DNA from: an uncultured Dehalococcoidia bacterium
GTDB taxonomy: Bacteria > Chloroflexota > Dehalococcoidia > Lucifugimonadales > UBA3495
Assembly (NCBI GenBank): GCA_951813535.1
Contig: OX638345.1
Location: forward strand, 3,836,608 to 3,900,607
Reading direction: 5' to 3'
DNA length: 64,000 nt
Of the stretch, positions 18,546 through 26,250 are shown one piece after another (position 1 is the first letter of the stretch; every line of letters starts with the position of its first letter). The translations under genes and the position numbers were made by a program. Under the pieces are notes generated by a model. It ran no database searches. It had not been told where the DNA came from and worked only from the letters and a program-made list of their open reading frames with translations.

Positions 18546-19760
18546 ATGGCGACTCAAGCTGCTGAAACGAAGAACATGAAGCTGATTGCCCACGTCGATC
18601 TGAAGGGGCACAACAACATCGGCGAGGGCGTGGACCTGCACCAGACCGCCAACGGCCGCCGCATCCTCTACTTGGCCCACGAGTCTGCCCCCAAGGACTT
18701 CACCAGCGTCGACGTCACCGACCTGGCCAATCCCAAAGTGGTGACCCAGACCGATCTGGACCACGGCCACCTGCGCTCCAACTCCCTGTCCATCTTCGGC
18801 GACACCATGTTGGTGGCCTACCAGTCCCTGCAGCACGGCCAGCCTGGAACCGGCATGGGCGTCTTCGACATCAGCGATCCCGAGTCGCCGAGGCGCATCG
18901 CCTTCTGGGATGCCCAGGGCCTCGGCTCTCGCGGCTGCCACTGCCTGTGGTGGGTCGACGGCGACTACGCGCACCTGGCCACCGGCACGCCCGACTCACG
19001 GCCAACGGATCCCAAGGACGACCAGTTCTACGTGATCATGGACGTCAGCAATCCGTCGAATCCGCGCGAGGCCGGCCGCTGGTGGCTGCCCGGCACGCAG
19101 GAGGGCGACGACGCGCCACCGCCGGACCGCCATCCCTACCTGGACGTGGGCCACAGCGTCCACAACACCAACGTCTATCCCAACCGGCCGGACCGGGCCT
19201 ACTGCGGCTGGAAGGACTCCGGCGTCATCACGCTGGACATCTCCGACGTGTCACGTCCCTCGGTCATTGCCCAGCTGAACTACGCGCCGCCGTTCCCCGG
19301 GTTCACCCACACGGTGCTGCCGCTGTTCAGCCGCGACCTGCTGGTGGTGACCCAGGAGGCCACCGCCCTGGGCGGCGCGGACTACCCCAAGCTGGTGTGG
19401 CTGATGGACAACCGGCTGGAAACCAACCCGGTGATCATCAGCACGCTGCCCATGCAGGACACTGACGACTTCTTCAACCGCCCGGGCCGCTACGGCGCGC
19501 ACAACATCCACGAGAACCGCCCCGGCGCCCTGTCCCTGCGGTCGGACACCCTGGTGTACGCCACCTTCTTCAACGGCGGCATCCGCGTCTTCGACACCAC
19601 CAACCCATTCCAGCCCCAGGAGGTCGCCTACTACATCCCCCAGATCCCGGAGGGCGCCGACGCCAACGGCATCAACGACGTCCACGTGGACGAAAACGGC
19701 ATCATGTACGTGGTGGACCGGCTACAGGGCGGGCTGTATATTCTGGAACTGAATCTATAG
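18546..19760 (+). CDS. LVIVD-repeat beta-propeller protein
   Basis: This protein of 404 residues starts at the ATG with GGAGG nine bases upstream. Repeated short motifs of the type (V/I)DVxDLxNPxVV, VFDISDPESPRRI, IMDVSNPSNPREAG, TLDISDVSRPSVI and VFDTTNPFQPQEVAYY recur about every 50-60 residues, which is the LVIVD pattern of a seven-bladed propeller. No clear signal peptide is seen in the first 25 residues. Members are mostly of unknown function. This one is divergent from the luciferase-like gene. Confidence 0.88.
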   Translation: MATQAAETKNMKLIAHVDLKGHNNIGEGVDLHQTANGRRILYLAHESAPKDFTSVDVTDLANPKVVTQTDLDHGHLRSNSLSIFGDTMLVAYQSLQHGQPGTGMGVFDISDPESPRRIAFWDAQGLGSRGCHCLWWVDGDYAHLATGTPDSRPTDPKDDQFYVIMDVSNPSNPREAGRWWLPGTQEGDDAPPPDRHPYLDVGHSVHNTNVYPNRPDRAYCGWKDSGVITLDISDVSRPSVIAQLNYAPPFPGFTHTVLPLFSRDLLVVTQEATALGGADYPKLVWLMDNRLETNPVIISTLPMQDTDDFFNRPGRYGAHNIHENRPGALSLRSDTLVYATFFNGGIRVFDTTNPFQPQEVAYYIPQIPEGADANGINDVHVDENGIMYVVDRLQGGLYILELNL

Positions 19761-20343
19761 GCGTTGTTCTCATGCCGACAGAAAGCGACCGGTTTGTCCC
19801 CCTACGGGCTCGGGTCAGCCGCGCGCCCCGCCGCTGCGCTATAGAAGTGTCACGACCGAGGGGCAGACGCCGTAGCGGCTGGAGTGGTGCTCGGCGATCC
19901 AGATCGAATTGAACCCCAGCTCCTCGGCATACTACACCTGCTCCAGCATCTCGCCAAAGATGCGGCTCTGGGCGCTGTCCTCCGGTTCCGTCTAGGAACC
20001 CAGCAAATACAGGGCAAACTTCATGATCGACGCGCGCCTCCTTCAGCCTAACCTCGAGGTAATTCTATAGGTCTCAGCGAAAGTCTGCTCACCAAGGTCC
20101 ATCTCGACAGGTTGCGGCGTGCAGCACGGCGAACTCGATGGTGTTCGACGATCCCGTAGCTTTAACGGTTGGAACGCAGCCGTGCCAAGACCGAGGCCGT
20201 TAGTTCGGACCATCCAGGGTCACTACAATCCGCGTGAGTTGACGGCCGATCATAAAGGATTGTCGGGAACTATCCAGCCCGTTAGACACGCCAGTTTTCG
20301 GTCACGGCCAGTCGGGGTTGGGCCGAACACCGCACCTTTTATG
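19761..20343. other. Intergenic region with a duplicated gene fragment
   Basis: Only the monooxygenase fragment described next is recognisable. The 300 bases after it (20045-20343) show no gene, repeat or terminator that can be supported. Confidence 0.5.
19848..20024 (-). pseudogene. Duplicated 5' fragment of the luciferase-like monooxygenase gene
   Basis: About 60 codons and the leader match the start of the intact gene at 17158-18210: the AACTTCATGATCGACGCG leader, LLGS-TEPE, RIFGEMLEQV, YAEELGFNSIWIAEHHSS. TAG and TAA-type stops (for example TGG to TAG in LLGSW) interrupt the frame. It ends abruptly at 19848. This is a partial tandem duplication with decay, not a functional gene. Confidence 0.88.
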
Positions 20344-20859
20344 TTATGGCACTTCCAGAAAGACCCAGCCAACGCCTTCTGGGTGTTCAAGTTTTTTGAC
20401 GTCCCACAAATAGGCACTCCCCTTGTCGTCATGCGAAACCAGCCGGCATTGGTATGTTTGGCCTTCTCTCGGCGACGTAAAGGGGCTACGTTTCTCACGG
20501 ACGAACTCGAGGGCCTTATCCCAGTCTTCATCCGTGCGGCCGTCAACTAAGATTGCGAAACCCTCGATATCGGGCCGAAATCCGGGAGCAACAAGGACAG
20601 GGTCGAACTCTATTCTGTACGTCAGCAGACCTCGGAAGTATCGCTCGTCGCCACGCGTCATCCACTCCTCGCCAAGACGTATCGCCTCGGCTGTATCCCC
20701 ACCATATATCGTTATCATGTCTCCCAGGGTAAGCCGATCCAAAGGATTGGAGGTTCGCACGGCTTCGACGTACGCCACCGGGTCAACAACAGGCCTTCTT
20801 TCCCTGCAAAAATGTACATCCTTCTGTTCATAGTTACATTTGGGGCAATTTTGAGCCAT
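20344..20859 (-). CDS. Hypothetical protein with N-terminal zinc ribbon
   Basis: The ATG at MAQNCPKCNYEQKDVHFC is chosen because GGGAGA lies upstream and the C-x2-C...C block starts there. The 171 residues carry one CPKC pair followed by HFC, then a helical segment (DPVAYVEAVRTSNPLDRL) and a mixed region rich in charged residues (LGEEWMTRGDERYFRGLLTYRIEF). No known domain is recognised beyond the ribbon. It shares strand and style with the zinc-ribbon DUF4145-like gene upstream, and both may belong to one accessory cassette. Confidence 0.65.
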   Translation of the reverse strand: MAQNCPKCNYEQKDVHFCRERRPVVDPVAYVEAVRTSNPLDRLTLGDMITIYGGDTAEAIRLGEEWMTRGDERYFRGLLTYRIEFDPVLVAPGFRPDIEGFAILVDGRTDEDWDKALEFVREKRSPFTSPREGQTYQCRLVSHDDKGSAYLWDVKKLEHPEGVGWVFLEVP

Positions 20860-21017
20860 CTGACTGTCTCCCAAGGCTGGACGCACGGTCAAGCATTGTG
20901 TGTGTTGATTCGGGCGCAGTGTCCAAGCCCCCGGTTGCCCGCTATCAACAAACCGGCATGCGCTGCTCCCTCCAGGAAGGACCATCGGTCTAGCGCGGAC
21001 AACAGTAGTTAGGGCAG

Positions 21018-21770
21018 CTAGATATCCGGTTTTTGCCGGTGCGTCGCGCCGCCCTGGTGTGCGGCTTGCCGCCATGCACCACTTGGCAAGGCGCGTCCTA
21101 GTCGTTCTAGACGCTCACTGTTTCGTGCCGGAAGCACAAAGATCTGGTCGTACAATGCCTCGATCACCTCCAGACACCACTCGGCCTCCCATTGCTCCAC
21201 ATCCACGATCATACCAGCGTCGGAGAGTGTCGGATGTGCTGCCCGGTTCCCGATCTTCCGTGGCACGTCCAACAGATCAACAATGGACGACGGGAGACCA
21301 CCCGATGCAATAGCCCAACAAATTTCCTTGTGGAGATTGTCGCCTGGTGCGCCAAGCTTTTCCTTGAGGATAAATTGCAGACATCGGCGGCTGAGGGCCG
21401 CGCTCGCGTTCGGGCTGTCCGCAAGCACCAGACAAGCCTCGTGGTAATCGCGTTTGAACTCGTCCGGCACCTCAGCTGGAACAGGCGGCCTTCCAGTATG
21501 CCGAGGCCAAACGGGTATTTTCTGCTCCGTAGCTTCGTCGGGGAATTTGCTTGGTGTTGGCCTTCGGTGATCCTCGACCGTGCCGTCTGAGAACACAACA
21601 CTTATGATAAATTCTCGGCAGGCCGGACAGACGATTTTTTCTAGCCACCAATGGCGTCGGCCATCATGTCCTGCGTAATCGACCAAGGCGATACCGGCGG
21701 CGCGGGAGTTGAAATTGAAGTGAGTCCGCCCCTCTACATATATGGTCTTAAGGCAATGAGGGCATTCCAT
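21018..21770 (-). CDS. DUF4145-domain protein with N-terminal zinc ribbon
   Basis: This protein has 250 residues. An MECPHC...CPAC pair forms a treble-clef or ribbon in the first 55 residues. The C-terminal half matches DUF4145: DEFKRDYHEACLVLADSPNASAALSRRCL, shown here by its key residues, then FILKEKLGAPGDNLHKEI and RKIGNRAAHPTLSD. DUF4145 occurs alone and also fused to restriction or other defence proteins, but the function is unknown. Its start lies close to the IS630 element, which follows in the opposite direction. Confidence 0.8.
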   Translation of the reverse strand: MECPHCLKTIYVEGRTHFNFNSRAAGIALVDYAGHDGRRHWWLEKIVCPACREFIISVVFSDGTVEDHRRPTPSKFPDEATEQKIPVWPRHTGRPPVPAEVPDEFKRDYHEACLVLADSPNASAALSRRCLQFILKEKLGAPGDNLHKEICWAIASGGLPSSIVDLLDVPRKIGNRAAHPTLSDAGMIVDVEQWEAEWCLEVIEALYDQIFVLPARNSERLERLGRALPSGAWRQAAHQGGATHRQKPDI

Positions 21771-22251
21771 CGTCGGTCGCTAGCCTCCGTGTCTGGTGAA
21801 ATGAAAGCGTCACCCTGCTCCTCTGGCGACTATCGGCATAGCCGTTGTGCTCGGACTCTACACAGGGCTAGCGGGCTGACAATACGGCTCCTCTGCCCCG
21901 CGATTTCTGGGTTGCCTGTCTTCGAAATGCACAATCGAATACGTACCCGCCGGTGATACTAAACTGAAGCCAGGGTGAAATGCGCAGAGGCATGGCGTAA
22001 ATTGGGGTCAGTTGGGTTAGGTGGTTTCAGGAGTTGCGAGGGGTTGATGATGGGGGTCAGAGAGATAGAGCGGTCTCTGGAACAATGGCAGCGGGGGATC
22101 AAGGACTTGCGGAGGCGGATGCTGCTGGCGCCGACGCCCCGGGAGCGGGAACGGTGGTACGCCATCCTGCTCTTGGTCCAGGGCTTGACGGCGGCGGCCA
22201 CGGCGGAGGCGCTGGAGCGGGACCCCCACACCATCGGACGCTGGGCGTCGG

Positions 22252-22285
22252 CCTGCGGCGCGGGAGGGCCTGCGGCGAAGGAGGG
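22252..22285 (+). repeat. 17-bp tandem duplication in the IS630 transposase
   Basis: Units CCTGCGGCGCGGGAGGG and CCTGCGGCGAAGGAGGG are adjacent and differ at two bases. Since 17 is not divisible by three, the unit breaks the frame. Confidence 0.95.
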
Positions 22286-22641
22286 CCTGCGGGATTGATG
22301 TTCGAGCAGACCGGTGGTTCCCCCCCGCCCTTGACGAGGCGGAGCAGGAGGATTTGAAAAGGGCGGTGCAGGAGTCGCCGACCACCTCGGGCATGGAACT
22401 GGCCAACTGGTATTGGAAAGGGGTCAGGCAGTTCGTCTGCGAACGCTTCGGCGTTGAGTTGAGCCGTGGCAGTTGCTTGAACTGGCTGCACCGGTTGGGG
22501 TTCAGCTGCAAGCGGCCCCAGAAGCGCTTGGTCAAGGCCAATGGGTCCAAGCGGGAGGCCTTCGTGGCAGAGTATGCCGCCCTGAGGGCGGAGGCCCTGA
22601 GGGAGGAGGCCCAAGGGAGCGGAGGGAAGATATTCTTTGTC

Positions 22642-22749
22642 GACGCGGCTCACTTCCGGGACGCGGCTCACTTCCGGGACGCGGCTCACTTCCGGGACGA
22701 GGCTCACTTCCGGGACGAGGCTCACTTCCGGGACGAGGCTCACTTCCGG
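22642..22749 (+). repeat. 18-bp repeat x6 at the catalytic Asp of the IS630 transposase
   Basis: Three copies of GACGCGGCTCACTTCCGG are followed by three copies of GACGAGGCTCACTTCCGG, all in frame. They encode six hexapeptides D-(A/E)-A-H-F-R in place of the single D-E-A-H-F-R that carries the first catalytic aspartate in this family. Confidence 0.97.
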
Positions 22750-23561
22750 GCGGACGCGGAACTGAGGGGCAAATGGGTGCTCCGGGGAGAACCGGCCCTG
22801 GTGGTCTCGACCAGCCCGCAGTACGGCGAGAAGGCCAGCTATTATTCGGCGGTGTGCCTGGAGACGGGCGAGGTGGAATGGATGGAACTGGAGGGGAACA
22901 GTAACTCCGGAACTTCGGTTGCCTTCTTGGAACAGTTGCGCCAGAGGCCCGGCGGGCGTCGCAACGTGATCTGGGACAACGCGCCAGCCCATCGCGGAGA
23001 GGCGATGCGGTCGTACCTGAAGACCCCCGGCCTCAACCTGAGGCTGGTGAATCTGCCGGGCTGCAGCCCGGACTGCAACGCCGGTGAGGCCATCTGGGGC
23101 TGGGTCAGAGAGGAGGCGACTGGCAATCTGTGCCTGGGAAGCCGGACGGCGGTTCAGGCAAGGGTCGGCAGGTTCCTGGACGGCCTGGCTGGGCGGAGAG
23201 ATGAGGTGAGACGCTGCTGCCGGACCGTCCTGCAATCAAGGGCCGAGGCACTCATGCGAGACCCGATGCCTGATTCCCGACACCCGGCAAATGCACATCC
23301 CACCTTGGCTTTGGTTTAGTGACGTTGGCTATTGATCCACCCCGGACGCTGGCTGTTGCAGCCCCGCGCGACACGAAGCGGGGCCGGTCAGGACAACCGG
23401 CGCCGGGCCTGCCGCCTGTCCCTGTACCAACCTCCGTGCTACTCCGGCCACTGAAGGGACGACATGTGGTTTTTCAGGGTCTTTAGGCCGGCGATTTTCA
23501 CGGACATCCGGCCACCCTGGGAGCGGCGTGGTCTGACGAATATCAGGTTGCCGTAGTTTGG

Positions 23562-24326
23562 TCAATCACCCCCTTGGCCCAGCAGGGCGCGGTGTGGGGA
23601 CAGCCGTTCCCGGTAGCTGGTTCCCTCGATGACGATCTGGTAGCTGGCGTTGGCCAGGCGATCCAGTGCGCTGTTGCCGAGGATGGGATCATCGAAGAGA
23701 GTGAGCCATTCGTCCACGGCCCGGTTGCTGGTGATGACGAAGCTGGACGCCCGATGGCGATTGAGGATCAGTTCGTAGAGATCGGCGGACTGCTGTGGGG
23801 TGAGCCGATGCAGGCCGAGATCGTCGAGGATGAGCAGGTCGGGGGTGAGGAATGACCGGAAGGCGCGGTCCACCGAGTTGTCGACCCGAGCCTGGGCCAT
23901 GGCCTTGAAGAAGTCGTCGGCGTGGCTGAAGCGCACGGTGTGTCCGGCGCGGACGGCCGAGTAGCCCAGGGCCTGAGCCAGAAAGCTCTTGCCGACGCCA
24001 GCGGGTCCCACCAGCAACACGTGCTCGTGCTTGTCCAGAAACTCCAGGGAAAAGACGGCGTCCAGCAATCGGCGGTCCAGAGTAATGGACGCCGACCAGT
24101 CGAAGTCCTCCAGCCGGCAGGTCTCCTCGAAACCGGCGCCCTGCAGCCGGAGTTCGATGCGGCGTTGGGCGCGACGGTTGACCTCGTCGCTGAGGATGAT
24201 CTCCAGGAAGGAGGCATAGTCCAGCTGTTCCCTGCGGGCCAGGGCGATGCGTTCGGGCAGGGTGGCGGCCATGGGGCCCAGTTGGAGCCGCTTGAGCAGG
24301 GGTGTGAGTTCGGTGATGCGGGTCAT
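23562..24326 (-). CDS. istB: IS21 helper ATPase IstB (copy A)
   Basis: This 254-residue AAA+ ATPase assists the IstA transposase in target choice and strand transfer. It shows the IstB helical N-terminus (TELTPLLKRLQLGPMAATL), Walker A VGPAGVGKSFLAQAL, Walker B LLILDDLGLHRL and sensor FVITSNRAVDEW. The ATG overlaps the istA stop by four bases, the usual translational coupling. Identical to the copy B product. Confidence 0.95.
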   Translation of the reverse strand: MTRITELTPLLKRLQLGPMAATLPERIALARREQLDYASFLEIILSDEVNRRAQRRIELRLQGAGFEETCRLEDFDWSASITLDRRLLDAVFSLEFLDKHEHVLLVGPAGVGKSFLAQALGYSAVRAGHTVRFSHADDFFKAMAQARVDNSVDRAFRSFLTPDLLILDDLGLHRLTPQQSADLYELILNRHRASSFVITSNRAVDEWLTLFDDPILGNSALDRLANASYQIVIEGTSYRERLSPHRALLGQGGD

Positions 24327-25885
24327 GATCGACCTCCAGCGGCAAGGGCGAAGACGGAGCCGGGTCGGGCGAAACGACCCGGCGGCAAAGCCAATGGCAA
24401 TTGAGGCAGAGCATCCTGCTCCAGGGCTTGCACCAGGATGCGTTCCACCCGGTTCACGTCGATGAGGTCGACAGCCAGGGCACGCTGGCAGGCGGCATCA
24501 AGACGCTCAGCGGTGTAGCGTTCCCCAAGACGGAGCAGCTTGTGCCCCTGTCTGATCTTCGACCAGGGATGCCGGTCGTCGAAGAGACGTTCGGCGAATT
24601 CGGCCACCGACGGACCCAGCAGAGCGGCGCTGCGCTTGATGCGCTCGGGCGCTTTCATGGTGTAGGCGGTGAGTTCGGCCGGATAATCATCTGGGTCGGT
24701 GGCGCGGCCGCCCCTGGGCTGACGCTGGTGGACCTTGAGGAGCTTGCCCCGGTGGTAGATGCGCACCAGCTTGCTGTCCAGCCTGATTTCCACCTTCTGT
24801 CCCGGTGGGCAGGACGATGACGGCACTGAGTAAAGCGCGTACTGGCAGGCCACGTGATGATCGGGATGGACCTTGGCGGCGCGCCAGTGGGTGATTTCGT
24901 AGGGCTCGCCATCCCAGGGCAGGAGAGCATGACGCTCTTCATCCTGAAAAACCACCAGGGGCTGCCGGCGGATGGTGCCGTGGATGCGCTGACCAGCCAC
25001 CTCCAAACACCAGCGCTGGGCTTCATTGCGCAGGTGGACCAGACCATGGAAATCGCCGCCCTTGAATAAACGCTCCCTGACGTAGGACACGCTCCTCTCC
25101 ACCTTGGGCTTGTCCTTGGGATGACGGACCCGGGCCGGATCGGCGACGAAACCACGATGCTGGGAGTATTCCAGAAAGCCCCGGGTCAGCCGGGGATGCA
25201 ACGGGTCCGGTCCCGCCACCGCCGCCGGGAAATTGTCGATGACCAGGTACCGGGGCACACCGCCGAAGAACGCCCACGCCGCTTCCAGGCCGGCGATCAC
25301 GTCCTCCAGCTTCTGGCTGTGCGTCGGCCAGACGAAGCAATGTCGTGAGTACGACAGCACGATGATCAGCGCCCACACCACCCTGCGCTTGCCCGTGGCA
25401 GGATCGGTGATCATCCCCAACCGGCCGAAGTCCACCTCGGCCACCTCACCGGCCGCAGTGTCGGCCATCCGCACCGTGCGGACGCTGCGCCGTCCCCAGT
25501 TGCGCTTCACGATGAAACGCCGCAACGACGAATACGACACGTGACAGCCGCGCGCCGTCAGCAACTCGTGAATTCGGGTGAGTAACAGCCGGTCGCCGGT
25601 GAGCCACTGGTAAATCTGGTCCGCCCAGGGCTCCAGCAGGTCCTGGCTGGGCATCTCTACCCGCCGCGGCCCCACTTGACCCATGGCCGCCAACCGGCTC
25701 AACTGCTCCTCGGTGGCGACTGGGCCGTCCTGGGCAATGCCCGCGGTCCTGGCCGCCGCCACGTACCTGGCTACCGTGTCGCGCGACAACCCTGTGCCCA
25801 CCGCAATCCGGCGCAGGCTGCCTCCCGCCTGCCAGCGGCGAATGATCTCCTGTATTTCCATCCTGGGAACCTCCCGGTACGCCAT
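24323..25885 (-). CDS. istA: IS21 transposase IstA (copy A)
   Basis: This DDE-type integrase-like transposase opens with a helix-turn-helix (GGSLRRIAVGTGLSRDTVARY). The rve core has AEVDFGRLGMI (first Asp), VPRYLVIDNFPAA (second Asp) and the VRHPKDKPKVERSVSYVRE Glu region, followed by the C-terminal beta-barrel. MAYREVPRMEIQEII is taken as the start with GAGGTG before it. An ATG eight codons later with GGGAGG is an alternative, and a frame 17 codons longer also exists. Confidence 0.93.
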   Translation of the reverse strand: MAYREVPRMEIQEIIRRWQAGGSLRRIAVGTGLSRDTVARYVAAARTAGIAQDGPVATEEQLSRLAAMGQVGPRRVEMPSQDLLEPWADQIYQWLTGDRLLLTRIHELLTARGCHVSYSSLRRFIVKRNWGRRSVRTVRMADTAAGEVAEVDFGRLGMITDPATGKRRVVWALIIVLSYSRHCFVWPTHSQKLEDVIAGLEAAWAFFGGVPRYLVIDNFPAAVAGPDPLHPRLTRGFLEYSQHRGFVADPARVRHPKDKPKVERSVSYVRERLFKGGDFHGLVHLRNEAQRWCLEVAGQRIHGTIRRQPLVVFQDEERHALLPWDGEPYEITHWRAAKVHPDHHVACQYALYSVPSSSCPPGQKVEIRLDSKLVRIYHRGKLLKVHQRQPRGGRATDPDDYPAELTAYTMKAPERIKRSAALLGPSVAEFAERLFDDRHPWSKIRQGHKLLRLGERYTAERLDAACQRALAVDLIDVNRVERILVQALEQDALPQLPLALPPGRFARPGSVFALAAGGRS

Positions 25886-26250
25886 CGCTGCACCTCGGCT
25901 CTGAAGTGCGGCGATGGTCGCCCATGTGGCTCCCAAAGTGGCCTAATGACCCTGAAAATCTGGTAGGAATACCCTGAAAATCTCCTGATTTACTGGCCTA
26001 TAGTCCCTGAACAACAACAGACATACTTGGGCGCGATGGGTTCCGGCGTCGTAGGACGGAAGTCCAGGGAACCGCGCGACCGGACTCATCGGCATTTTCT
26101 CTCCGGGCCGCGTCTCGGGCCCGGCACAGGCAGAACGCACGGCAGGCGCCACCGCCCATCGCAACCGTCATAGTTGCCGAGGAGGATGGCGCGATCGCCC
26201 AAATTGCGCGGTTCGGATACGCTTGTCCTTCAGCTTCAAATACCCGGTAA

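Larger units (their letters stand above)
22047..23319 (+). pseudogene. IS630 transposase, frame broken by a 17-bp duplication and a C-run change
   Basis: The N-terminal helix-turn-helix part (RERERWYAILLLVQGLT, ALERDPHTIGRWASA) is in one frame. The DDE part (SGMELANWYWKGVRQFV, GKIFFVDAAHFR, RGEPALVVSTSPQYGEKASYYSAV, VIWDNAPAHRG, LVNLPGCSPDCNAGEAIWGWVREE) is in another. Deleting one 17-bp unit (22252-22268 or 22269-22285) and adding one C to the run of seven at 22320-22326 restores a single continuous frame through GGPAGLMFEQTGG and ALDEAEQEDLK. The first catalytic Asp block is expanded six-fold (next entry). The later Asp (WDNAPAH) and Glu blocks are intact. Confidence 0.88.
21958..23320 (+). 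mobile_element. IS630-family element with broken transposase
   Basis: Imperfect terminal inverted repeats of about 33 bp are seen: the left end begins ACTAAACTGAAGCCAGGGTG and the right end, read inward, ACTAAACCAAAGCCAAGGTG. The only gene is the frameshifted transposase. IS630 elements normally duplicate a TA target; that dinucleotide pair is not clear here. Confidence 0.8.
23465..26019 (-). mobile_element. IS21-family element, copy A (2555 bp, intact)
   Basis: The ends are TGTGGTTTTTCAGGG at the low side and CCCTGAACAACAACA at the high side, so the element reads TG...CA as in IS21. GACA flanks both sides as a 4-bp target duplication. Several CCTGAAAA-type subrepeats lie inside both ends. 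istA and istB are complete. Coding sequences equal those of copy B. Confidence 0.93.

Noticed and set aside
22642-22749. Possible short CRISPR-like array
   Set aside because: The 18-bp units are directly adjacent without spacers and keep the transposase reading frame, so this is a coding tandem repeat.
23321-23464. A minus-strand frame reading from IS21 copy A into the flank
   Set aside because: It starts at the element end and has no independent support. The 144 bases between IS630 and IS21 hold no recognisable feature.
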